Assembly (NCBI RefSeq): GCF_004519405.1
Contig: NZ_SGWI01000007.1
Location: 248,001-312,000 of the forward strand
DNA: 64,000 bases
Origin: Pseudomonas sp. BCA17
GTDB lineage: Bacteria > Pseudomonadota > Gammaproteobacteria > Pseudomonadales > Pseudomonadaceae
Direction: 5' to 3'
The position numbers and the translations under genes are program-made. The notes below the pieces were generated by a model, which saw nothing but the letters and a program-made list of their open reading frames with translations, was not told the DNA's origin and did not search any database. Positions within the stretch are counted from its first letter, which is position 1. Each line of letters opens with the position of its first letter. Positions 28,086 through 36,601 of this stretch are shown in pieces.

Positions 28086-28642
28086 GTGCAGTGAAAGTCT
28101 GGCGCGCCACCGATTACGTGCGCATGCCGTGGAAAAACGGTGGCGGCAGCACCGAAGAAATCACCCGCGACTCGGGCATTGGCCTGGATGGTTTTGGTTG
28201 GCGCTTGTCGATTGCCGATATTGGCGAGTCCGGTGGCTTTTCCACCTTCGCCGGCTACCAGCGCGTGATCACGGTGATCAAAGGTGCAGGCATGGTGCTG
28301 ACTGTCGATGGTGAAGAGCAGCGCGGGTTGTTGCCGTTGCAGCCGTTCGCGTTCAAGGGTGAAAGCGAAGTGTCATGCCGTCTGATTACCGGGCCGATCC
28401 GCGATTTCAACCTGATCTACTCGCCCCAGCGTTACCACGCGCGGTTGCAGTGGGTAGATGGTGTGCAGCGTTTTTTCAGCACGGCGCAGACGGTGTTGGT
28501 GTTCAGCGTGGCCGATGAGGTAAAGGTGCTGGACCAGACGCTGGGCCATCACGATTGCCTGCAAATCGACGGTAACACCGGCCTGTTGGATATCGCTGTA
28601 ACAGGCCGCTGCTGCCTGATTGAACTGACTCCACTCGGTTAA
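28082..28642 (+). CDS. hutD: HutD family protein
   Basis: HutD is a cupin-fold protein of the hut operon. From work in P. fluorescens it is thought to set an upper limit on hut activity, possibly by binding a pathway intermediate; the mechanism is open. The product is 186 residues. The conserved N-terminal motif RMPWKNGGGSTEEI is present, followed by GFGWRLSIADI and a beta-rich body. It is translationally coupled to hutC (4-base overlap). Confidence 0.95.
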   Translation: MSAVKVWRATDYVRMPWKNGGGSTEEITRDSGIGLDGFGWRLSIADIGESGGFSTFAGYQRVITVIKGAGMVLTVDGEEQRGLLPLQPFAFKGESEVSCRLITGPIRDFNLIYSPQRYHARLQWVDGVQRFFSTAQTVLVFSVADEVKVLDQTLGHHDCLQIDGNTGLLDIAVTGRCCLIELTPLG

Positions 28643-28657
28643 GCGTCAGTCGCCATC

Positions 28658-28685
28658 TGTAGGAGCGAGCAAGCTCGCTCCTACA
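28658..28685. repeat. Compact REP palindrome (TGTAGGAGCGAGC family)
   Basis: A near-perfect hairpin, TGTAGGAGCGAGC / GCTCGCTCCTACA, follows hutD. It could form the 3' end of the hutCD transcript, but the A-run is on the wrong side for a plus-strand terminator. Confidence 0.8.
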
Positions 28686-28879
28686 AAAAAGTCTTAATCT
28701 GTTTCCAACCCGCGCACCAGTTTGTTACCGAACGCCCCAGCGTGGCGCAAAGCCCCGCCATCGTGACAAAACACCTTCCCCGTAAAACGTCCTCGTAAGA
28801 AATTTTGCCATGCCTCGAAGTCTTGATTTTCAAGGCTTGCGCATGCCTTCAAAAAAATCTGCAGTGCCCCTTCATAAAG

Positions 28880-28896
28880 TTGGCCGCTTGATTGCA
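28880..28896 (+). promoter_or_regulatory. Sigma54 (-24/-12) promoter of the hutU operon
   Basis: TTGGCCGCTTGATTGCA has GG-N10-GC spacing and matches the sigma54 consensus. The predicted start is near 28907, giving a leader of about 75 bases to hutU. The 340-base gap 28643-28982 also contains the REP palindrome and a possible activator half-site region at 28711-28730 (GCGCACCA and TTGTTAC, resembling NtrC and CbrB half-sites). hut in Pseudomonas is known to depend on sigma54 with CbrB or NtrC. Confidence 0.8.
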
Positions 28897-28900
28897 TATG

Positions 28901-28914
28901 CTTGTATGTACAAG
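28901..28914. promoter_or_regulatory. HutC operator at the hutU start site
   Basis: CTTGTATGTACAAG is a nearly perfect dyad containing TGTA-N2-TACA. It covers the expected transcription start of the sigma54 promoter, so a bound repressor would block initiation or clearance directly. Confidence 0.8.
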
Positions 28915-28982
28915 TAAAGATGTGTGCGTAAGACTCTCCTTCGCACCATCCATGTTCGCGCATAATGCCGAGGAGTCCAGTC

Positions 28983-30668
28983 GTGACCGATTTTTCTAAA
29001 GCCAAGCCTACAAAATACCGTGACGTTGAAATCCGCGCGGCCCGCGGTAACAAGCTCACCGCCAAAAGCTGGCTGACTGAAGCGCCACTGCGCATGCTGA
29101 TGAACAACCTCGACCCGCAAGTGGCCGAAAATCCGAAAGAATTGGTGGTGTACGGTGGTATTGGCCGTGCGGCACGTAACTGGGAGTGCTACGACCAGAT
29201 CGTCGAGAGCCTCACTAACCTGAATGACGACGAAACCCTGCTGGTGCAATCCGGCAAGCCGGTCGGCGTATTCAAGACCCACAGCAACGCCCCACGCGTG
29301 CTGATTGCCAACTCCAACCTGGTACCGCACTGGGCCAGTTGGGAACACTTCAACGAACTGGATGCCAAGGGCCTGGCCATGTATGGCCAGATGACCGCCG
29401 GCAGCTGGATCTACATCGGCAGCCAAGGCATCGTCCAGGGCACCTACGAAACCTTCGTGGAGGCCGGTCGCCAGCACTACAACAGTGACCTCACCGGCCG
29501 CTGGGTCCTCACCGCCGGCCTCGGCGGCATGGGCGGCGCTCAGCCATTGGCTGCCACCTTGGCCGGTGCCTGCTCGCTGAACATTGAATGCCAGCAGGTC
29601 AGCATCGACTTCCGCTTGAACAGCCGTTATGTCGACGAGCAAGCCACCGACCTCGACGACGCCCTGGCACGCATCGCCAAATACACCAAGGAAGGCAAGG
29701 CCATCTCCATCGCCTTGCTGGGTAACGCCGCGGAAATCCTGCCGGAACTGATCAAGCGTGGCGTGCGCCCGGATATGGTCACCGACCAGACCAGCGCCCA
29801 CGACCCACTCAACGGCTACCTGCCGGCCGGCTGGACCTGGGACGAATACCGCGCCCGCGCCAAGACCGAGCCGGCTGCCGTGATCAAGGCCGCCAAGCAG
29901 TCGATGGCCGCGCACGTCAGAGCCATGCTGGAATTCCAGAAGCAGGGCATCCCGACCTTCGACTACGGCAACAATATCCGCCAGATGGCCCAGGAAGAAG
30001 GCGTGGAAGACGCCTTTGCCTTCCCAGGCTTCGTACCGGCCTACATCCGCCCACTGTTCTGCCGTGGCATCGGCCCGTTCCGTTGGGCGGCGCTGTCCGG
30101 CGACCCGCAAGACATCTACAAGACCGACGCCAAAGTCAAAGAACTGATCCCGGACGACGCCCACCTGCACAACTGGCTGGACATGGCGCGCGAGCGCATC
30201 AGCTTCCAGGGCCTGCCGGCGCGTATCTGCTGGGTTGGCCTGGGCCAGCGCGCCAAGCTGGGCCTGGCGTTCAACGAAATGGTCCGCCGCGGCGAGCTGT
30301 CGGCACCCGTGGTGATCGGCCGTGACCACCTGGATTCCGGCTCGGTATCCAGCCCGAACCGCGAAACCGAATCGATGCAGGACGGTTCCGACGCCGTCTC
30401 CGACTGGCCGCTGCTCAACGCCCTGCTCAACACCGCCAGCGGTGCAACCTGGGTTTCGCTGCACCACGGCGGCGGTGTGGGCATGGGCTTCTCCCAGCAC
30501 TCCGGCATGGTGATCGTCTGCGACGGTACCGATGAAGCGGCCGAGCGAATTGCCCGCGTGCTGCACAACGACCCGGCCACCGGCGTGATGCGCCACGCAG
30601 ACGCCGGTTACCAGATCGCGATCGATTGCGCCAAGGAACAGGGCCTCAATCTGCCGATGATCAAGTAA
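28983..30668 (+). CDS. hutU: Urocanate hydratase
   Basis: HutU converts urocanate to 4-imidazolone-5-propionate using tightly bound NAD+ as an electrophile. The product is 561 residues. NAD-binding motifs are VVYGGIGRAARNW and TAGLGGMGGAQP. The active-site segment GMGFSQHSGMVIVCDG includes the conserved His and Cys. The start is GTG (MTDFSKAKPTKYRD), with GAGGAG nine bases upstream; an ATG six codons earlier overlaps that ribosome site. It is the first gene after the sigma54 promoter. Confidence 0.97.
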   Translation: MTDFSKAKPTKYRDVEIRAARGNKLTAKSWLTEAPLRMLMNNLDPQVAENPKELVVYGGIGRAARNWECYDQIVESLTNLNDDETLLVQSGKPVGVFKTHSNAPRVLIANSNLVPHWASWEHFNELDAKGLAMYGQMTAGSWIYIGSQGIVQGTYETFVEAGRQHYNSDLTGRWVLTAGLGGMGGAQPLAATLAGACSLNIECQQVSIDFRLNSRYVDEQATDLDDALARIAKYTKEGKAISIALLGNAAEILPELIKRGVRPDMVTDQTSAHDPLNGYLPAGWTWDEYRARAKTEPAAVIKAAKQSMAAHVRAMLEFQKQGIPTFDYGNNIRQMAQEEGVEDAFAFPGFVPAYIRPLFCRGIGPFRWAALSGDPQDIYKTDAKVKELIPDDAHLHNWLDMARERISFQGLPARICWVGLGQRAKLGLAFNEMVRRGELSAPVVIGRDHLDSGSVSSPNRETESMQDGSDAVSDWPLLNALLNTASGATWVSLHHGGGVGMGFSQHSGMVIVCDGTDEAAERIARVLHNDPATGVMRHADAGYQIAIDCAKEQGLNLPMIK

Positions 30669-30671
30669 CCC

Positions 30672-30702
30672 AATGTGGGAGGGGCAAACCCTCTCCCACA
30701 TC
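30672..30702. repeat. Single REP hairpin
   Basis: ATGTGGGAGGGGCAAACCCTCTCCCACAT is a single REP arm pair between hutU and the permease gene. It is a possible transcript-processing or stability hairpin inside the operon. Confidence 0.75.
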
Positions 30703-30748
30703 TTGATCGGCGGTGAACCCAAGACAATCCATCAGAGGTTGAACACAC

Positions 30749-32197
30749 ATGGCTGTAAACGACACCACCCCGTTGATCGAAAGGCGTTCGATCGACTACA
30801 TCCCGGAAGCGGAAAGACATGGTCGTCTATTTAGCCAGTTCACCCTATGGATGGGTGCCAACCTGCAAATCACCGCGATTGTCACCGGGGCCTTGGCCGT
30901 GGTGCTGGGCGGTGATGTGTTCTGGTCGTTGATCGGTCTGTTGATCGGTCAACTGATCGGCGGCGGCGTCATGGCGTTGCATGCGGCGCAAGGGCCCAAG
31001 CTGGGTCTGCCGCAGATGATTTCCAGTCGGGTGCAGTTCGGCGTGTATGGCGCGGCTATCCCGATCGTACTGGTCTGTTTGATGTACCTCGGTTTCACGG
31101 CCACCGGGACTGTGCTGTCCGGTCAGGCGCTGGGCCAGTTGTTTGGGGTCAGCGACAGTGTCGGCATCCTGATGTTCGCCAGTGTCATCGTGCTGGTCAC
31201 GGTACTGGGTTACCGGGTGATCCACTTCATCGGTCGTGTCGCCAGCGTCATTGGGGTGATCGCCTTTGTCTACCTGTTCAGTCGCCTGATGAGCCAGACC
31301 GACATCGGCGCCCTCCTGCAAATCCGCCACTTCAGCTGGAGCAGTTTCCTGCTGGCGGTGTCGCTCGCGGCCTCCTGGCAGATCGCTTTCGGCCCTTACG
31401 TGGCGGACTACTCGCGTTACCTGCCGAGCAAGACGTCGTCGGTGAAAACCTTTTTCGCCGCCGGCGCGGGTTCGGTCGTTGGCGCGCAGGTGGCGATGAT
31501 CCTCGGCGTGTTTGCCGCAGCCATGTCCAACGGGCAGTTCGCCGGTCACGAAGTGGCCTACATCGTTGGCTTGAGCGGTACGGGGGCCACTGCTGCGCTG
31601 CTGTACTTCAGCATCGCGTTCGGCAAGGTCACCATCTCGACGTTGAACTCCTACGGCAGCTTCATGTGCATTGCGACCATCATCAGCGGCTTCCGTGGTC
31701 GCCTGGAGGTCACGCGCCTGCAGCGCCTGGTGTTCGTACTGGTGATCGTCGGCACGGCAACCCTGATCGCGTTGCTCGGCCAGCACTCGTTCCTCGGTGC
31801 GTTCAAGTCTTTCATCCTGTTCCTGCTGGCGTTCTTTACGCCCTGGAGTGCGATCAACCTGGTGGACTACTACTGCATCACCCGCGAGCGCTATGACGTG
31901 CCGGCATTGGCCGACCCGAACGGTCGCTACGGCCGCTGGAACCTGCTCGGTATCAGCGTCTATGTCTTCGGCGTGCTGGTGCAGTTGCCGTTCATCTCCA
32001 CCAAGTTCTACACCGGCCCCCTGGTGGCCGCGCTGGGCGATGTGGACATTTCCTGGATTATCGGTCTGGTGCTGCCGGCAGCCCTGTATTACGTGTGTGC
32101 AAAAAAATGGCACGGCACGGTACCCGACCACCTGATCCTGCCGGTAGAGCAGGGCGCTATACCAACAACGACAAACGGGCTGGCTGCACAGGCCTGA
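30749..32197 (+). CDS. hutTu: NCS1-family permease, likely urocanate transporter
   Basis: The product is a 482-residue inner-membrane protein with about twelve hydrophobic helices, of the cytosine/purine (NCS1, CodB-like) family. FGVYGAAIPIVLVCLMYLGF and FGPYVADYSRYLP are typical family segments. The position directly after hutU, and genetic work in P. fluorescens SBW25 naming an NCS1 permease as a urocanate carrier, support the substrate; the sequence alone does not prove it. It is followed by the hutXWV genes after 69 bases. Confidence 0.85.
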   Translation: MAVNDTTPLIERRSIDYIPEAERHGRLFSQFTLWMGANLQITAIVTGALAVVLGGDVFWSLIGLLIGQLIGGGVMALHAAQGPKLGLPQMISSRVQFGVYGAAIPIVLVCLMYLGFTATGTVLSGQALGQLFGVSDSVGILMFASVIVLVTVLGYRVIHFIGRVASVIGVIAFVYLFSRLMSQTDIGALLQIRHFSWSSFLLAVSLAASWQIAFGPYVADYSRYLPSKTSSVKTFFAAGAGSVVGAQVAMILGVFAAAMSNGQFAGHEVAYIVGLSGTGATAALLYFSIAFGKVTISTLNSYGSFMCIATIISGFRGRLEVTRLQRLVFVLVIVGTATLIALLGQHSFLGAFKSFILFLLAFFTPWSAINLVDYYCITRERYDVPALADPNGRYGRWNLLGISVYVFGVLVQLPFISTKFYTGPLVAALGDVDISWIIGLVLPAALYYVCAKKWHGTVPDHLILPVEQGAIPTTTNGLAAQA

Positions 32198-32266
32198 TGG
32201 GACGTGGACGGGGCAGGATGCCTACTGACTGCCGTAATCCATTTCAAGATTGGGAGCGTCACAACA

Positions 32267-33232
32267 ATGAAAATGAATAAGACTTTGCTGGCCTCGTTGT
32301 TCTCCGCCGGCCTGCTCGCAAGCGCGGGTGCCCAGGCAGCCGGTTGGTGCGAATCCGGAAAACCGGTGAAGTTCGCCGGCCTGAACTGGGAAAGCGGCAT
32401 GTTGCTCACCGACATTCTGCAAACCGTGCTGGAAAAAGGTTACGGCTGCAAAACCGACAGCCTGCCAGGTAACTCCATCACCATGGAAAACGCCCTGAGC
32501 AGCAATGACATCCAAGTGTTTGCCGAAGAGTGGGTCGGCCGCAGCGAAGTCTGGAACAAAGCCGAGAAGGCCGGCAAGGTCGTCGGCGTCGGTGCGCCTA
32601 TTGTCGGTGCTATCGAAGGCTGGTACGTGCCGCGCTACGTGATCGAAGGCGACGCCAAGCGCAAGCTCGAGCCCAAGGCGCCGGGCCTGAAAAATATCGC
32701 CGACCTGGCTAAATACGCCTCGGTATTCAAGGACCAGGAAGAGCCGTCCAAGGGCCGTTTCTATAACTGCCCCGCCGGTTGGACCTGTGAGCTGGACAAC
32801 ACCGAAATGCTCAAAAGCTACGGCCTTGAAAGCACCTACACCAACTTCCGCCCAGGCACCGGCCCGGCGCTGGATGCGGCGGTGCTGTCGAGCTACAAGC
32901 GTGGCGAACCGATCCTGTTCTACTACTGGTCTCCGACGCCGCTGATGGGCCAGGTCGACCTGGTCAAGCTGGAAGAGAAACCCGGTGTGGATAAAAGTGT
33001 GAGCATCAAGGTCGGCTTGTCCAAGACCTTCCACGAGCAGGCGCCGGAACTGGTGGCTGTGCTGGAGAAGGTCAACCTGCCGATCGACTTGCTGAACCAG
33101 AACCTGGGGCGCATGGCTAAAGAGCGAATTGAATCGCCAAAACTGGCGAAAGTTTTCCTCAAGGAACATCCTGAAGTCTGGCACGCATGGGTGAGCGACG
33201 ACGCAGCCAAGAAAATCGACGCGGCCTTGTAG
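32267..33232 (+). CDS. hutX: Histidine ABC transporter substrate-binding protein HutX
   Basis: This is a periplasmic binding protein of the OpuAC/ProX class rather than the HisJ class. The product is 321 residues. The signal peptide MKMNKTLLASLFSAGLL is cleaved near AQA-AGW. Motifs such as FAGLNWESGMLLTDILQ and FYYWSPTPLMG are characteristic of quaternary-amine-type binders. GGGAG lies ten bases before the ATG. It is followed by hutW and hutV and is presumed to bind histidine from context. Confidence 0.9.
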   Translation: MKMNKTLLASLFSAGLLASAGAQAAGWCESGKPVKFAGLNWESGMLLTDILQTVLEKGYGCKTDSLPGNSITMENALSSNDIQVFAEEWVGRSEVWNKAEKAGKVVGVGAPIVGAIEGWYVPRYVIEGDAKRKLEPKAPGLKNIADLAKYASVFKDQEEPSKGRFYNCPAGWTCELDNTEMLKSYGLESTYTNFRPGTGPALDAAVLSSYKRGEPILFYYWSPTPLMGQVDLVKLEEKPGVDKSVSIKVGLSKTFHEQAPELVAVLEKVNLPIDLLNQNLGRMAKERIESPKLAKVFLKEHPEVWHAWVSDDAAKKIDAAL

Positions 33233-33304
33233 GTCAAGCGTGCCCGGCTACCCTGAGGGGCGAGCCGGGCGCCTGGCCACAACCCACTGGATCGAGAGCA
33301 CGAT

Positions 33305-34152
33305 ATGTTTCCTGAGAGTTTTACGTTTTCCATTGCCGACTGGGTCAACGGTTGGGTGGACTCACTGGTCACCAACTATGGCGATGTGTTCCGGCACATT
33401 TCTGACACCCTGCTATGGGCCATCGTCAACCTGGAAGGCTTGCTGCGCGCAGCGCCCTGGTGGCTGATGCTGGTCATCGTCGGCGGTGTCGCCTGGCACG
33501 CCACCCGCAAAGTGGTAACCACGGTGGTGATCGTCGGTCTGCTGTTCCTGGTGGGCGCCGTTGGCCTGTGGGACAAACTGATGCAAACCCTGGCGCTGAT
33601 GATGGTCGCCACGGTGATTTCGGTGCTGATCGGCATTCCATTGGGCATCCTGTCGGCGCGCAGCAACCGCTTGCGTTCGGTGTTGATGCCGTTGCTCGAC
33701 ATCATGCAGACCATGCCCAGCTTCGTGTACCTGATTCCGGTGCTGATGTTGTTCGGCCTGGGCAAGGTGCCGGCGATTTTCGCCACGGTGATCTACGCCG
33801 CGCCGCCGCTGATTCGCCTCACCGACCTGGGCATTCGCCAAGTCGACGGCGAAGTCATGGAGGCCATCAACGCGTTTGGTGCCAATCGCTGGCAACAACT
33901 GTTCGGCGTGCAGTTGCCGCTGGCCCTGCCGAGCATCATGGCCGGGATCAACCAGACCACCATGATGGCGTTGTCCATGGTGGTGATCGCTTCGATGATC
34001 GGCGCCCGTGGCTTGGGTGAGGATGTGCTGGTCGGCATCCAGACCCTCAACGTCGGCCGTGGCCTTGAAGCGGGGCTGGCAATCGTGATTCTTGCAGTGG
34101 TCATTGACCGCATTACCCAGGCCTATGGTCGTCCACGGCATGAGGCGAGCAA

Positions 34153-34156
<4 letters not shown>
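33305..34156 (+). CDS. hutW: Histidine ABC transporter permease HutW
   Basis: The product is a 283-residue ProW-type permease with six to seven hydrophobic helices. The cytoplasmic EAA loop is VDGEVMEAINAFGANRWQQLFGVQLPLALP. The N-terminus has an amphipathic stretch like ProW homologues. It overlaps hutV by 4 bases, showing coupling. Confidence 0.93.
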
Positions 34157-34977
<821 letters not shown>

Positions 34978-34989
34978 GCCTCGATCATC

Positions 34990-35027
34990 TGTAGGAGCTG
35001 GCTTGCCGGCGACGAGGCCGGCAAGGC
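34990..35027. repeat. Single REP-like hairpin
   Basis: TGTAGGAGCTGGCTTGCCGGCGACGAGGCCGGCAAGG starts with a TGTAGGAGC arm and forms a CTTGCCGGC/GCCGGCAAG stem. It lies between hutV and hutH1. Confidence 0.75.
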
Positions 35028-35054
35028 TGCACAAGCATTCAAGAAGGTATGAAG

Positions 35055-36563
35055 ATGTCCCAGGCAACAAAAATCACCATCGCCGATACGCCATTGCGCT
35101 GGCAGGACGTCGTCGCTGTCGCCCGCCACGGTGCGGTACTCGAACTGTCGGGGCAGGCCTGGGCGCGGATCGACAATGCCCAGGCCATCGTGCAGCGCAT
35201 CGTCACCAGCGGTGAACGCGCCTACGGCGTGAACACCGGGCTGGGCGCGCTGTGCAATGTGTCGCTCAAGGGCGAGCAGCTCAGCCAGCTGTCACGCAAT
35301 ACCCTGCTGAGTCATGCCTGCGGTGTCGGCCCGATGCTGAGTGACGAGCAGACCCGCGCGATCATTTGCGCCGCCGTCATCAATTACAGCCATGGTAAGT
35401 CCGGCCTGCACCCGCAGGTGGTGCATTCGCTGCTGGCGCTGCTCAACCACGGCATCACGCCGCAAGTACCGTCCCAGGGTTCGGTGGGTTACCTGACCCA
35501 TATGGCCCATGTCGGTGTGGCCTTGCTGGGGGTTGGCAATGTGAGCTATCGCGGGCAGATCGTTGCGGCGCAACAGGCCCTGAGCGCGGAAGGTTTACAG
35601 CCTGTGGTACTGGGCGCCAAGGACGGCTTGTGTCTGGTCAACGGCACACCTTGCATGACCGGCCTGAGCTGCCTGGCCCTGGCCGACGCGCATCATTTGC
35701 TGCAATGGGCCGATTTGATTGGTGCCATGAGTTTCGAGGCCCAGCGCGGCCAGATCGATGCCTTCGACGAAGAAATCATCGCCCTCAAGCCGCACCCCGG
35801 CATGCAGCAGGTCGGCATCAACCTGCGCGCCTTGCTCGATGGCAGCGAGGTGATCGCCAGCAGCAAAGGCATCCGCACCCAGGACGCGTTGAGTATCCGT
35901 TCGATCCCGCAGATCCACGGTGCGGCGCGTGATCAAGTGGATCATGCCGCCCGCCAGATCGAGACCGAACTCAACAGCGCCACTGACAACCCGTTGGTGC
36001 TCGGCACACCGGACAACTACCGCGTGGTGTCCCAGGCCAACCCTCATGGCCAGTCCGTCGCGTTAGCGGCCGACATGCTGGCGATTGCCATGGCCGAAAT
36101 CGGCTCGGTGGCCGAACGTCGCCTGGACCGCCTGATCAACCCTCATGTCAGCGGGTTGCCAGCATTCCTGGTCAGCAACCCCGGCGTCAACTCCGGGATG
36201 ATGATCGTGCAGTACGTTGCCGCCTCGCTGTGTGCGCAGAACCGTCAACTGGCGCAACCGGCGGTGCTCGATAACTTCGTCACCTCGGGCCTGCAGGAAG
36301 ATCACCTGAGCATGGGCACCAACGCTGCGCTCAAGCTGCATCAGCTGTTGGCCAATGTCACCCAGATCCTGGCCATTGAGTACCTGCTGGCGGCCCAGGC
36401 ATTTGAGTTCCTGAAAGACCAGCGCTTTGGCGCTGGCACCGACAGTGCCTGGCGCTTGCTGCGTGAAGTGGTCCCCGCGTACGAGCAGGACCGCTGGCTG
36501 GCGCCGGATATCGCCGCCGCCGCCAAGTTGCTCAAGGACACTGCGTTACCGAATTTGCACTGA
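35055..36563 (+). CDS. hutH1: HAL/PAL-family paralogue HutH1, predicted catalytically defective
   Basis: The product is 502 residues of the aromatic amino-acid lyase family, intact and full length. The YGVNTGLG and SHACGVG motifs and NGT are retained. The MIO-forming triad is missing: after GSVG (residues 142-145) the chain continues YLTHMAH, where HutH2 has ASGDLAPLAH, an exact three-residue loss. The tyrosine corresponding to Tyr281 of HutH2 (QDPYSLR) is also gone (QDALSIR), and GGNFHAE reads QANPHGQ. A classical histidase reaction is therefore unlikely. The ATG at 35055 is chosen because AAGAAGG is 7 bases before it; an ATG six bases earlier is too close. It lies between hutV and hutH2. 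Confidence 0.9.
   Translation: MSQATKITIADTPLRWQDVVAVARHGAVLELSGQAWARIDNAQAIVQRIVTSGERAYGVNTGLGALCNVSLKGEQLSQLSRNTLLSHACGVGPMLSDEQTRAIICAAVINYSHGKSGLHPQVVHSLLALLNHGITPQVPSQGSVGYLTHMAHVGVALLGVGNVSYRGQIVAAQQALSAEGLQPVVLGAKDGLCLVNGTPCMTGLSCLALADAHHLLQWADLIGAMSFEAQRGQIDAFDEEIIALKPHPGMQQVGINLRALLDGSEVIASSKGIRTQDALSIRSIPQIHGAARDQVDHAARQIETELNSATDNPLVLGTPDNYRVVSQANPHGQSVALAADMLAIAMAEIGSVAERRLDRLINPHVSGLPAFLVSNPGVNSGMMIVQYVAASLCAQNRQLAQPAVLDNFVTSGLQEDHLSMGTNAALKLHQLLANVTQILAIEYLLAAQAFEFLKDQRFGAGTDSAWRLLREVVPAYEQDRWLAPDIAAAAKLLKDTALPNLH
35066..35073 (+). promoter_or_regulatory. Crc/Hfq catabolite motif in hutH1
   Basis: AACAAAAA matches the AANAANAA motif recognised by Hfq/Crc in Pseudomonas. It is in codons 4-7 of hutH1, a position suited to blocking translation initiation. 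Confidence 0.5.
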
Positions 36564-36575
36564 ACACTTATTCAA

Positions 36576-36583
36576 AAGAACAA
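36576..36583 (+). promoter_or_regulatory. Crc/Hfq catabolite motif before hutH2
   Basis: AAGAACAA matches AANAANAA exactly. It is 8 bases before the GGAG ribosome site of hutH2, so Hfq/Crc binding would compete with ribosomes. Confidence 0.6.
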
Positions 36584-36601
36584 TTCACAAGGAGTATGAA
36601 T

